Shown here: one piece after another, positions 37,512 to 47,511 of the stretch
Layout: each line of letters opens with the position of its first letter
How positions within the stretch are numbered: the stretch's first letter is position 1
Source: DATATJ01 sp963789075
GTDB lineage: Bacteria > Acidobacteriota > Vicinamibacteria > Vicinamibacterales > CAVVIG01
Length of the DNA stretch: 64,000 nt
Assembly (NCBI GenBank): GCA_963789075.1
Contig: CAWBJQ010000003.1
Span: 310,001 to 374,000 of the forward strand
Direction of reading: 5' to 3'
The notes under the pieces: generated by a model
What the model was told of the DNA's origin: nothing
Databases searched by the model: none
Seen by the model: only the letters and a program-made list of their open reading frames with translations
Translations under genes and position numbers: made by a program

Positions 37512-40387
37512 TTGCACGATCAGCTTCGACGCGAGCTCGCTGACGAGATCGAGGGGGATGTCTGCTTCGATCCGATCTCGCGTGCGCTGTATGCGACGGA
37601 TGCCAGCGTCTACCAGATCGAGCCGACCGGCGTCGTGATCGTGCGGTCGCGCGAGGATGTCGTCCGCACCGTCCGGATCGCGCGGCGGCACGCGTGCGCG
37701 ATCACGGCCCGCGGCGGCGGCACGTCGCAGGCGGGCCAAGCCATCGGGCACGGACTCCAGCTCGATACGTCGAAATACTTCAATCGCGTGCTCGAAGTGA
37801 ACGCCGCCGAGCGCTGGGCGCGGGTCGAGCCGGGTGTCGTGCTCGACGTGTTGAACGCGCAGCTCCGGCCGCACGGGCTGCGCTTCGCACCGGATGTGTC
37901 GACGGCCAGCCGCGCGACGATTGGCGGCATGATCGGCAACAACTCGAGCGGCGCGCGCTCGGTGATTTACGGCAAGACGATCGACCACGTGCTCGATCTG
38001 CACGTCGTGCTCGCAGACGGTGAGGTCGCGCACTTTCGGCCGCTCGATCCCGTCGGGCTCGACGCCGCGTGCGCCGGCGATAGCCTTGAAGCGGCTGCCT
38101 ATCGCACGGTTCGGCGGCTGGCCCGAGACTGTGCCCCGGAAATCGATCGCCGCTTCCCCAAAGTGCTCCGCCGCGTCGGCGGCTACAACCTCGATGAGTT
38201 CGTCGAACCGGCGCGCCCGTTCAATCTGGCGAAGCTGATCGTCGGCTCCGAAGGCACGCTCGGCCTGATCGTCGAAGCGCGCCTCAATCTGGTGCCGCTG
38301 CCCACCGCCAAGGCGGTGTTGACCATCGAGTTCGAGCATCTGCTCGACGCGCTCGCGGCGGTGCCCGCGATCCTGCAGCATCGTCCGTCGGCAATCGAAG
38401 TGATGGATCGCTTCATCCTCGATCACGCGCGCGAGAGCCCCGCGCTCGACGCCCTGCGCCGCTCGATTCTCGACACCGATCCCGGCGCGCTGTTGTGCGT
38501 CGAGCTCTACGGCGATCGCGACGACGAGCTGCCGCCGCGTCTCGACGCGTTGGAACGCGCGCTGTCGGACGGCCGGGATTCGGTGCCACACCCGGCGCGC
38601 GCTGACCGCCGAGGCGCAGGCGCGCATCTGGAATCTCCGCGAGGCGGCGCTCGGATTGTCGATGGCGATGAAAGGCGACGCGAAGTCGCTGTCGTTCGTC
38701 GAAGACACCGCGGTGGCGCCGGAGAAACTGCGCGACTACATCGAACGGTTCCTCCAGGTCGTGCACGCGCACGGCACCACGGCCGGCGTCTACGCGCATG
38801 CGTCGGTCGGCTGCCTCCACGTGCGCCCCGTCGTGAATCTCAAGACGGCCGAAGGCGTTCGGCGATTCGAGGCGATCGCCGCCGACATCGCGGACCTCGT
38901 CCTGGAGTTTGGCGGCGCGCTCTCTGGTGAGCACGGCGACGGCCTCGTGCGGGGACCCTTCACGGAGAAGATGTTCGGTCCGGCGCTGTACGACGCGTTT
39001 CGCACGATCAAACGGACCTTCGATCCGAGCGGCCTCTTCAATCCCGGGAAGATCACCGACTCGCCGCCGCTCGCCGCGAACCTGCGCTACGGCGCCGCGT
39101 ACGCGACCGCGGATCCACCGACACATTTTGACTTTACCGATCACGGCGGCTTCGCGCGTGCGGTCGAAATGTGCAGCGGTCTCGGCGCGTGCCGCAAGAC
39201 GCTCGATGGGACCATGTGCCCGTCGTACATGGTGACGAAGGACGAGAAGGACTCGACGCGCGGACGCGCGAACACTCTGCGTCTGGCGTTGAACGGCGGC
39301 CTGAAAGAATCGGCGCTCAGCGACGATGACGTGCACGACGTGCTCGATCTGTGCCTGGAGTGCCGTGCGTGCAAGGCGGAGTGTCCGGTCGGCGTGGACA
39401 TGGCTCGCTTCAAGAGCGAGTTTCTCGCCGGTTACTGGAAGAAGCACGGAGTGCCGCGGCGGGCGCGGGCGGTCGGTCATATTCACACGGCGGCCAAGTG
39501 GGGCAGCCGGCTGGCGCCGCTCTCGAATTACGCGGCCGCGAGCCTCGCGGGTCGGTGGCTTGGCGAGAAGCTGTTCGACGTCGATCGACGAAGGACGATG
39601 CCGACGTGGTCGCGCAAGACGTTCGCGCAACGATTCGCCGGACGTTTCCGCGAGCCTTCCGGCGCCGGCGTCATTCTCTTCAACGACACGTTCACCAACT
39701 TCAGCCACCCGGAAATCGGCGTCGCGGCGTGTGACGTGCTGACGGCCGCCGGGATGCGGCGTCAGGCTGGCGCCGCACGTGTGCTGCGGTCGGCCGCTGA
39801 TCTCCCAAGGGCTGCTCGACGAGGCGCGCGCGCTGGCCGAAACGAACGTCGAGGTCTTGTACGACGATGCGGCGCGGGGCGAGCGGATCGTGTTTCTCGA
39901 GCCGAGTTGCCTGTCCGCCGTGCGCGAGGATGCACCGGCCCTGCTTCGCGGCGATGCGCAGCGACGGGCGCGAGTCGTGGCCGGTGCGAGCGTGCTGTTC
40001 GAAGAGCATCTCGAACGTGAATGGGAGGCCGGTCGCGTGCCGCTTCGATTACGCGCGGGTCCGGCGACCGTTCTGCTCCATGGCCATTGCCATCAGAAGG
40101 CGATGGGTCTGGAGGCGCCAGCGCGCGCGCTCCTCGCCCGCATTCCGTCCAGCCGCATCGTCTCACTCGATGCCGGATGCTGTGGGATGGCCGGATCGTT
40201 CGGTTACGGCCGGGAGCACTACGATCTCTCGCGGAAGATCGGCGAGCGCAAGCTGCTGCCAGCCGCGCGCGCGATGACCGCGGGCGACGCGCTCGTCGCG
40301 TCGGGTGTGTCGTGCCGGCAGCAGGTTGCGCATTTTACGGGTGCTGCCGCGGTGCATCCCGGCGGTGCTCCTGCGGTCGCTGATTGA
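37512..40387 (+). CDS. FAD-binding and 4Fe-4S oxidoreductase (GlcD-GlpC fusion, YdiJ-like; two frameshifts)
   Basis: This about 958-residue fusion oxidises a 2-hydroxyacid or D-lactate-like substrate. The N-terminal FAD domain shows ARGGGTSQAGQAIGHGLQLD and GGMIGNNSSGARSVIYGKT. The FAD-oxidase C domain includes VGSEGTLGLIVEA and FGGALSGEHGDGLVRG. A 4Fe-4S motif CLECRACKAECPVGVD and two CCG domains (LHGHCHQKAMG, DAGCCGMAGSFGYG) follow. Frames change near 38580 and 39770. The start is probably the TTG at 37512. The substrate cannot be read from sequence. Confidence 0.88.
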
Positions 40388-40450
40388 GGTTGCTTGAAAG
40401 CCTGTTCGCTGAGACGAGGGCTCATCGCGACGTACGGACGAAACGATCTA

Positions 40451-40529
40451 CCACGGCGGACACAGAGGACACGGAGGTTCAGACCTGAATTTGAAAGACT
40501 GGCTTGCTCCTCCGTGTCCTCCGTGGTGG
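40451..40529. repeat. Intergenic hairpin of CACGGAGG-type repeats (R1)
   Basis: The left arm (40451-40477) carries CACAGAGGAC and CACGGAGG units, and the right arm (40509-40529) their complement, around a short spacer. It lies in the 177-bp gap between the FAD/Fe-S oxidoreductase and the MFS gene. It belongs to a family seen at five more places in this window. Confidence 0.75.
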
Positions 40530-40564
40530 AGAACTGGATCCCGTAGCCTGCCCCAAGAGATTCG

Positions 40565-41819
40565 ATGATGCAACTGAAACGACCGAAGGCGACGCAGGTC
40601 GTCCTCGGGCTGCTCTGCGTGATGTACCTGATCACCTACGTCGATCGCGTCAACATCGCGACGGCGGCGCCTTCGATCAAGACCGAGCTGAAGCTGTCGA
40701 ACACGCAGCTCGGCCTCGTGTTCTCCGCCTTCGCTTATCCGTATCTGCTGTTCCAGGTATTCGGCGGATGGGTCGGCGATCGATTCGGACCGCGCCGGAC
40801 GCTCTTGGTGTGCGGCGTCACGTGGGCCGCGGCGACGATTCTGACGGGTCTGGCCAGCGGACTGGCGATGCTGTTCGCCATGCGCGTGCTGCTCGGCGTC
40901 GGGGAGGGGGCGACGTTCCCCGTGGCGACGCGCGCGATGCAGAGCTGGACGCGCACCGGACCGCCGCGGCTTTGCGCAAGGGATCACGCACGCGTGCGCG
41001 CGCCTCGGTAACGCGATCACACCGCCGCATCGTCGCCGCGCTGATGGCGTGGCTGTCGTGGCGCGGCTCGTTCGTGATCCTCGGCGGGTGCAGCCTCGTG
41101 TGGGTCACGGTCTGGGCGGCATATTTTCGCGACCATCCCGCGGAGCATGCGCAGATCACCACCGAGGAGCTCGATCGGCTTCCCAACGCGGCGTCGCATT
41201 GAAGACTGCGCGGCCGAACGTGCCCTGGCTGCGCCTGAGCCGCCGGATGCTGCCGGTCACGATCGTGTACTTCTGTTACGGCTGGACCTTGTGGTTGTAT
41301 CTGAACTGGCTGCCGTCGTTTTTTCTGCACGAATACAAGCTCGACATCGGCCGCTCGGCGCTCTTTGCGTCGGCCGTGTTCTTCGCCGGCGTCGGCGGCG
41401 ACCTGCTCGGCGGGACGCTCAGCGACACCATCCTGCGCCGCACCGGCGATCTGCTGAAGGCGCGCCGCAACGTGATTGTCGGCGGCTTTCTCGGCTCGTT
41501 TCTGTGTCTGCTGCCGATCTTCCTCACGCACGATCTCACGATCATCGTGCTGAGTCTGGCGTCGGCGTTCTTCTTCGCGGAAATCGTGATCGGGCCGATG
41601 TGGTCGATTCCGATGGACATTGCCGGCAAGTTTTCCGGCACGGCCAGCGGGTTGATGAACACCGGGTCGGCGCTGGCGGCGATCCTCTCGCCGCTCGCGT
41701 TCGGCTACGTCGCCGACCTCACCGGCGACTGGCATCTGCCGTTTCTCGGATCGCTGGGTCTGCTGCTGCTCGGCGCCGCGCTCGCCTTCACGATGCGCCC
41801 CGATGTCGCGTTCGAGTGA
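40565..41819 (+). CDS. MFS transporter, ACS (hexuronate/glucarate-type) family (three frameshifts)
   Basis: This about 417-residue 12-helix importer belongs to the anion:cation symporter branch. Typical signatures are YVDRVNIATAAPSIKTEL, FAYPYLLFQVFGGWVGDRFG, GVGEGATFPVATRAM and later WLPSFFLHEYKLDIGRSA. Frames change near 40965, 41020 and 41190, but membrane helices continue on both sides. The likely cargo is an organic acid or sugar acid, inferred from the family. It stands among catabolic genes. Confidence 0.84.
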
Positions 41820-41835
41820 TCATTCCACCACCTTT

Positions 41836-41929
41836 CATCACGAAGTCACGAAGGACACTGAGATCACGGAGCGTCTTAGGAGAAGAATCTCTTCGTGAAC
41901 TTCGTGTTCTCCGTGACTTCGTGATGAAG
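41836..41929. repeat. Intergenic hairpin of CACGAAGT-type repeats (R2)
   Basis: Arms carrying TCATCACGAAGTCACGAAG on the left and its complementary GTGACTTCGTGATGA on the right form a long imperfect stem between the convergent MFS and enoyl-CoA hydratase genes. It has the same design as the other hairpins of the family, with a different unit sequence. Confidence 0.75.
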
Positions 41930-41940
41930 ATCGCCCGAGC

Positions 41941-42728
41941 TCAGGCGCCCGTCCATTTCGGCGGGCGCTTCCCGACGAATGCCGTCACGCCTTCGCGAAA
42001 ATCGGCGCTCGTGTAGCACATTTCGACGAGGTCGCGATCGTCGCCGGTGTGCAGACGCCGCTGCGCCAGGAGGCGCCGGATCATCTCCTTCGTCGCGCGA
42101 ATGGTGAGCGGGGCGTTCGCGGCCATCTCGCAGCGCGAGCTCACGAACGACGCGGTCGATATCGTCGGCTGGCACGAGGCGGTTCACGAGGCCGATGGCC
42201 TGCGCTTCCTCAGCGCCGGCGAGCCGGCCGGTGAACAGCAGGTCCTTGACGCGCGCCGGCCCGATGAGGTCCACCAGCCGGCTGTATCGTGGCGCCGGAG
42301 AGGCAATTGCCCAACGTTCGCGCGATCGGAATGCCGAACGTCGACTCCGGCGTCGCGACGCGCAGATCGCAGACCAGGGCGATCGCGCAGCCGCCGCCCG
42401 CCGCCACGCCTTGGACCTGCGCGATCGTCGGCTTCGTCACGCGCTCCAGCCGATCCAGCACGTGATCGAGCCGCTCTTCGTAGCGCACGCCATCGTCGCG
42501 ATCGTGGAAGCTCTGGAACTGCGAGATGTCCGTTCCTGCGACGAAGGCCTTCCCGCCGGCGCCGCGCAGGATGAAGACGCGGATGCCGGCGTCGGCGTCG
42601 ACGCGGTCGCACGCGTCGACGAGCGCCTGATACATGTCCCACGTCATCGCGTTCCGTGCCTCGGGGCGATTGAACGTGAGCGTCGCCAGCGGTCCATCGG
42701 TGTCGAAGATCGTGTGCTCGGTAGACAA
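41941..42728 (-). CDS. Enoyl-CoA hydratase/isomerase family protein (two frameshifts)
   Basis: This about 262-residue crotonase-fold enzyme acts on acyl-CoA thioesters. The oxyanion-hole segments FVAGTDISQF and AAGGGCAIALVCDLRVA are present, and the fold continues through GPARVKDLLFTGRLAGAEEA to ADFREGVTAFVGKRPPKW. Frames change near 42295 and 42140. The gene is divergent from the CoA-transferase, only 28 bp apart, suggesting a shared control region and a joint pathway. The exact substrate is unknown. Confidence 0.86.
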
Positions 42729-42756
42729 CCAGTCCTCCCTCTAGTACAACCGCACG

Positions 42757-43959
42757 ATGGACGCGACCGATCGCCGCCGTGCGCTGGCGGGCATCCGCGT
42801 GCTCGACGTGACGCAGGTCATGGCGGGCCCGTTCTGCGGCGATGATCCTCGCGGACTTGGGCGCCGACGTCGTCAAGGTCGAGCCACCCGCCGGCGATTC
42901 GACGAGGCAGATGCCCGGCGCGGTCGGCACCGACAGCCCCAGTTTCAACGCCGTCAATCGCGGCAAGCGGAGCATCGTGCTCGATCTCAAGATCCGCGAA
43001 GGCCGCGACGCCTGCGTGCGTCTCGCACGCTCGACAGACATCCTAATCGAGAACTACCGGCCTGGCGTGATGGATGCGCTCGGGCTCGGCTACGACGCGC
43101 TCGCAGCAGATCCATCCGGGGCTCATCTATGCCTCGATCTCCGGCTACGGTCAGACCGGACCGGATCGTGCGAGGGGTGGGTTCGATCTGATCGCGCAGG
43201 GCGTCGCCGGCATCATGTCGGTGACGGGCGAACCTGACGGACCGCCCGTGAAGGCGGGCGTGCCGGTCACGGACCTGGCCGCGGGGCTCTTTGCGCTCGT
43301 CGGTATTCTCGCCGCGCTGCAACATCGTCATCGCACCGGAGCGGGTCAGCGCGTCGATACGTCGCTGGTCGACGCGGGAGTCGCCTTGTCCGTGTGGGAG
43401 GCGACCGAATATTTTTCCGGCATCGGCATGCCGTCGGCGCTGGGTTCGGCGCATCGCATGAACGCGCCCTATCAGGCGATTCGCTGCGCGGACGGCTACA
43501 TCACGCTTGGGGCGGCAAACGAGCGGCTTTTTCGACGGCTGTGCGACGTGCTCGAGCATCCCGAATGGCCGCTGATGGCGGAGTTCGCCGACAACGCGAG
43601 TCGCGTCGCCAACCGCGTGAACCTCGCCGGCCGCATCGAAGCGATCACGACGCGGCAGGACCGCACTCATTGGCTGGCCCTCCTGGAGGCGAACGACATC
43701 CCGTGCGGGCCGATCAACGACTACGCGCAGGTGTTTGCGGATCGGCAGGTGGTGGCGCGAGAGATGGTCGTCCAGGTCGAGCATCCGACGCTCGGTCATC
43801 TCCGGACGCTCGGTTCAGCGATCAAGATGAGCGCGACGCCGCCGGAGGTCATCGCGGCGGGCGCCGTTGCTGGGAGAGCATACCGTCGAGGTGCTCGCCG
43901 AGGCCGGCTTCGCCGCCGAGGAGATCGCCACCCTTCGCCGTGCCGGCGCGGTTCGCTGA
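42757..43959 (+). CDS. CaiB/BaiF family CoA-transferase (three frameshifts)
   Basis: This about 400-residue class III CoA-transferase moves CoA between acids. Typical segments are LAGIRVLDVTQVMAGPFC, ILADLGADVVKVEPPAGDST, DILIENYRPGVMDALGLGYD and SISGYGQTGPDRARGGFD. Frames change near 42838, 43115 and 43860, and the ending LGEHTVEVLAEAGFAAEEIA is read in a third frame to a stop at 43959. The reading beyond that, in the frame used for most of the gene, runs into a repeat element. It is divergent from the crotonase gene. Confidence 0.86.
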
Positions 43960-43963
43960 AAAA

Positions 43964-44103
43964 GGGGACGGGAGTCTTTTTCCGGCCCCCTGAAAAGGTC
44001 CGCGAAACTGGCGAGACCTGTCCCCATTTTCTCGGGCTGATTGCTAACGGTTTTCGCGACGTGTGTGCCCTGGCGCGGCTATGACGAAACGACTCCCGTC
44101 CCC
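43964..44103. repeat. REP/MITE-like element with perfect 13-bp terminal inverted repeats
   Basis: GGGGACGGGAGTC at 43964-43976 is exactly complementary to 44091-44103, and T/A-rich flanks extend the match imperfectly. A further GGGACAGG-type motif lies inside on the opposite strand. The element spans the 3' ends of the convergent CoA-transferase and amidase genes and adds spurious coding frames to both. No transposase is nearby, so it would depend on one in trans. Confidence 0.6.
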
Positions 44104-45515
44104 GTTTCACGGCCAGGGCCGTCGCCGATGAGCCGGAGGCCTGCTCGTACGCGTGCGCCAGTTGCAGGACGACCCCAGTCGTCCTGATGCCGGCCGACGA
44201 TCTGCAGGCCGACCGGCAGCTGGTCGCTCGTGAAGCCCGCGGGAACGGAAATCGCCGGATGGCCGGTGACCGAAATGTAGTAACACGACTTCATCCAGTC
44301 GATGTACGTCTCCATCGCGACGCCTTCGATCTCGGTGACGTACGGCTGCGCCACGTCGAACGGCGGCACCTGACTCACCGGCAATACGAAAAATTCATAG
44401 CGCTCCATGAACTGCCGCATCTGGTGATACAGCGCCGTGCGCTTCATTTCCGCTCGAGCGACGTCCAGGACGGTCAGCTTCCGTCCGCGATCGACTTCCC
44501 ATTGAATCGTCTCTTTCACCATCTCGCGGTGACGCGCGACCGTCTCGCCGTGACTGGCAACGAATGCCAAGGCGCGCAGCGTCTTGAAAATCTCATCGGC
44601 GTCACCGAAGTCCGGCTCCGCCTCCTCGACGATGCAGCCGAGCGATTCGAAGAGACGGCGCTGCGCGTTCACTTGAGCACTGACACGCCGATCGACCGGC
44701 AATCCCCCGAGATCGCTCCACCACGCGACACGGACACCGGTGAAGTCGCGGTCGAGCGGCGCTGCGAACCGGGCGCCTGACTCCGCGAGCGCGATCGGCG
44801 ACCGCGGATCCGGACCGGCCAGCGCGCTCAGCAGCAGCGCGGCATCGGCGACGCTGCGCGCCATCGGACCTTCGACGCTCAGCGTGGACCAGCCGATCGT
44901 CGACGGCCACACCGGCACGCGGCCCGGCGAGGGCCGCAGACCCACGACGTTGCAGAAGCTGGCGGGGTTGCGCAGCGAGCCGCCCATGTCGGTGCCGTCG
45001 GCAATCGGCAGCATGCCGCACGCGAGCGCCACGGCGCCCCCGCCGGTACTGCCGCCGCACGTCTTCGTCGGATCGTATGGATTCCGCGTCGCGCCGAACA
45101 CCGTGTTGAACGTCTGCGAGCCCGCGCCGAATTCCGGCGTGTTCGTCTTGCCGACGACGATGGCACCGGCGCGGGCGATGCGCTCGACGAGCAGCGAGCC
45201 CTGCGCCGGCACGAAATCCTTGAACAGCGGAGAGCCGAACGTCGTTCGGATGCCGGGCGTCGGCTGAAGATCTTTGTGCGCGATTGGCAGCCCGTGGAGC
45301 GGACCGATGGGATGCCCGCGCGCCAGCGCCTCGTCAGCACACGCCGCGGCGGCGATGGCCTGTTCGGGCACGAGCGTGACGATCGCGTTGAGCGCCGGGT
45401 TGACGCGATCGATTTGATCGAGGTGCGCGGCGAGCACCTCGCGCGCCGACAGCTGCTTCGTCCGCAGGAGCCGCGCCATCGCGACGGCGCTCAACGCGCA
45501 AATGTCTGAAATCAC
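44079..45515 (-). CDS. Amidase (amidase signature family; frameshift near the C terminus)
   Basis: This about 478-residue amide hydrolase has the Ser-cisSer-Lys triad of the family: K81 in AHKDLQ, S156 in CGGSTGGGAVALA and S180 in GTDMGGSLRNPAS. Near 44170 the frame changes; the expected ending VLQLAHAYEQASGSSATALA lies in another frame and then enters a repeat element, so the true stop is unclear. It is probably cytoplasmic. The neighbour is an aminotransferase on the same strand, 27 bp downstream. Confidence 0.88.
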   Translation of the reverse strand: MISDICALSAVAMARLLRTKQLSAREVLAAHLDQIDRVNPALNAIVTLVPEQAIAAAACADEALARGHPIGPLHGLPIAHKDLQPTPGIRTTFGSPLFKDFVPAQGSLLVERIARAGAIVVGKTNTPEFGAGSQTFNTVFGATRNPYDPTKTCGGSTGGGAVALACGMLPIADGTDMGGSLRNPASFCNVVGLRPSPGRVPVWPSTIGWSTLSVEGPMARSVADAALLLSALAGPDPRSPIALAESGARFAAPLDRDFTGVRVAWWSDLGGLPVDRRVSAQVNAQRRLFESLGCIVEEAEPDFGDADEIFKTLRALAFVASHGETVARHREMVKETIQWEVDRGRKLTVLDVARAEMKRTALYHQMRQFMERYEFFVLPVSQVPPFDVAQPYVTEIEGVAMETYIDWMKSCYYISVTGHPAISVPAGFTSDQLPVGLQIVGRHQDDWGRPATGARVRAGLRLIGDGPGRETGTGVVSS

Positions 45516-45542
45516 GCAAACCCGCTTTCGTTCGAGGTCCGG

Positions 45543-46790
45543 CTAGCGCGATTGCACTTCGATGTCGCGTGTGGGGCGGGTCTTTTCAGACCCGCCGGAA
45601 GCCGGGTCCAAAAGGACCCGGCCTACCATCGTCGACGATGCGAGGCAGTCGAGCGCCGCCGCGACCCCGCCCCTCGTGAACGGTACGCCGGCCAACGCCA
45701 GGCCCATCTCGACGCCGCTCAAAGTGCCGGCGAGCATCAGGTCGTTGAAGTCGCCGAGGTGACCGATCCGAAACGTCGTGCCTTTCAGCTTGCCGAGCCC
45801 GGCGCCGAGCGACATGTCGAACGCGTCGAGCGTGACGGCTCTGAACCGGTCGGCGTCGTGTCCCTCCGGCATCATCACGGCGGTCACGGAGCTGCTGTAT
45901 GCGGCGCGATCGAGGCAGACGAGGTCGAGCCCCCACGCCGTGACCGCGCGCCGCGTCGCTTCGCCGAATCGCTGATGACGGGCGAAGACGTTCGGCAATC
46001 CTTCTTCGTCCAGCATGCGTAGCGCTTCCACCAGCGCGAACAGCAGATTCGTCGCCGGCGTCGTCGGGAAGAAGCCGGCTTTGTTGTCGGCGATCATCGG
46101 CCGCCAATCCCAGTACGACCGCGGCATGCCAGCGGACGCGCCGGCCGCGAGCGCCTTGTCGCTGATCGCGAGCACGCCGAGCCCTGGCGGCAGCATCAAT
46201 CCCTTCTGCGACGCACTAATCGAGACGTCGACGCCCCACTCGTCGTGCCGGTACTCCATGCAACCGAGCGAGGAGACCGCGTCCACCAACAACAGCGCCG
46301 GATGGGAGGCCCTGTCGAGGCGCCTCCGGACGTCGGCAATATCGCTGGTCGTCCCCGTCGAGGTCTCGTTGTGCACGATAGCCACGGCTTTGATCAGGTG
46401 GGCACGATCGTCGTGAAGCCGCCGCTCGATGGCGTCCGGATCCACGCCGTGGCGCCAATCACCGGCGATGACGTCCACCTCGAGGCCGAGGCGCCGGGCC
46501 ACCTCGCGCCATTGGACGGCGAAGTGCCCCGTCTCGGCCATCAGCACCCTGTCGCCGGCCGACACCGTATTGACCAATCCGGCTTCCCACCCGCCGCTGC
46601 CGGATGCGGGATACACCACGACCGGCGCGGACGTCTTGAACACACGCTGCAGTCCGTCGAGCGCCTCACGCGCCATGGAGGCAAACCGCTGCCCACGGTG
46701 ATCGATGGTCGGCTGCGCGAGGGCGCGCAGCACGCGATCGGGGACGTTGGTCGGACCTGGAATCTGGAGAAAGTGGCGACCTGCTGTCAA
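45543..46790 (-). CDS. Serine-glyoxylate-type aminotransferase (class V, PLP-dependent)
   Basis: This intact 415-residue enzyme belongs to the alanine/serine-glyoxylate aminotransferase branch (FLQIPGPTNVPDRVLRAL). The PLP-binding lysine is K196 in SASQKGLMLPPGLG. A likely reaction is transamination of glyoxylate with Ser or Ala, which would suit the FAD/Fe-S oxidoreductase of glycolate-like substrates upstream. The last about 25 residues are encoded by tandem hairpins and do not belong to the family. Confidence 0.87.
   Translation of the reverse strand: MTAGRHFLQIPGPTNVPDRVLRALAQPTIDHRGQRFASMAREALDGLQRVFKTSAPVVVYPASGSGGWEAGLVNTVSAGDRVLMAETGHFAVQWREVARRLGLEVDVIAGDWRHGVDPDAIERRLHDDRAHLIKAVAIVHNETSTGTTSDIADVRRRLDRASHPALLLVDAVSSLGCMEYRHDEWGVDVSISASQKGLMLPPGLGVLAISDKALAAGASAGMPRSYWDWRPMIADNKAGFFPTTPATNLLFALVEALRMLDEEGLPNVFARHQRFGEATRRAVTAWGLDLVCLDRAAYSSSVTAVMMPEGHDADRFRAVTLDAFDMSLGAGLGKLKGTTFRIGHLGDFNDLMLAGTLSGVEMGLALAGVPFTRGGVAAALDCLASSTMVGRVLLDPASGGSEKTRPTRDIEVQSR
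45575..45622. repeat. Two tandem perfect hairpins
   Basis: An eight-base stem GGCGGGTC/GACCCGCC lies at 45575-45596 with a six-base loop. A nine-base stem GCCGGGTCC/GGACCCGGC lies at 45601-45622 with an AAAA loop. They lie within the last codons of the aminotransferase as annotated, so they are probably an intergenic repeat captured by the gene. They could also end transcription. Confidence 0.6.
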
Positions 46791-46923
46791 CGCGATACCT
46801 CAGCGATGAAATGGTCCAACGACGATTGCCGCGCGCGGCTGGCGCTGGGTCGATCCGGTGGACGCGGTTCTAGTGAATCGCAGATACTACGCCGTCCCCA
46901 CGTACTGGACAGGAGGATCGAAG

Positions 46924-47394
46924 ATGCTCAAGCGAAATCTCGGCATTACTCTCGGCGTCTGCGGCGCCCTCGCGCTCGTCGTCGCCTCGTTGTCGGCGCA
47001 GACCAACCCGCGTTACGGCAAATGGAAGATCAAGTCGGAGGCGCCGCCGCCGACTAGCAACATCATGACCTACGAGCCCTATCAGGGCAAAGGCATGAAA
47101 ATCACGATCAACGCCGTCAACAAAGATGGCGTCAAGTCGGAGTGGGGCTATACGACGATGTTCGACGGGAAGGATGAGCCGCTGGTCGGCAATCCTGGCA
47201 CCGATACCGGTTCGGTCAAGATCCTGAACGACAAGGTGAATGAAATCGTTTACAAGAAGGGCGGGAGGGTGACGCAGGTGCTGACGAACGTGCTGTCCGC
47301 TGACGGCAAGACGATCGGCGTGCTTTACATGCGGTACGACGCCGAGGGGCACTGCACGGGTGTTACGTCGGCCACGTACGAGAAGATCGAGTAG
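46924..47394 (+). CDS. Secreted hypothetical protein of an acidobacterial family
   Basis: This 156-residue protein starts at an ATG at 46924 with GGAGGATCG upstream. The signal peptide ends near SLSAQ. The mature part (NPRYGKWKIKSEAPPPTSN, MTYEPYQGKGMKITINAVN, YTTMFDGKDEPL) is beta-rich. I recall similar uncharacterised sequences from acidobacterial genomes and know no function for them. It is a single gene, separated from the next receptor by a hairpin repeat. Confidence 0.75.
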   Translation: MLKRNLGITLGVCGALALVVASLSAQTNPRYGKWKIKSEAPPPTSNIMTYEPYQGKGMKITINAVNKDGVKSEWGYTTMFDGKDEPLVGNPGTDTGSVKILNDKVNEIVYKKGGRVTQVLTNVLSADGKTIGVLYMRYDAEGHCTGVTSATYEKIE

Positions 47395-47410
47395 CTCATT
47401 CCAACTCTTC

Positions 47411-47494
47411 ACCACAGAGGACACGGGGAACACGGAGGATCAATCCTGAGCAGAAACAGGGTTTCTCCTCCGTGACCTCCGTATCCTCCGTGGT
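47411..47494. repeat. Intergenic hairpin of CACGGAGG-type repeats (R3)
   Basis: The left arm carries ACCACAGAGGACACGG and CACGGAGG units, the right arm the complementary CCTCCGTGACCTCCG and CCTCCGTGGT, around a spacer of about 30 bases. It sits between two convergent genes. Sequence and design are close to R1. Confidence 0.78.
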
Positions 47495-47511
47495 AAGAGC
47501 TTTATCCCCTC

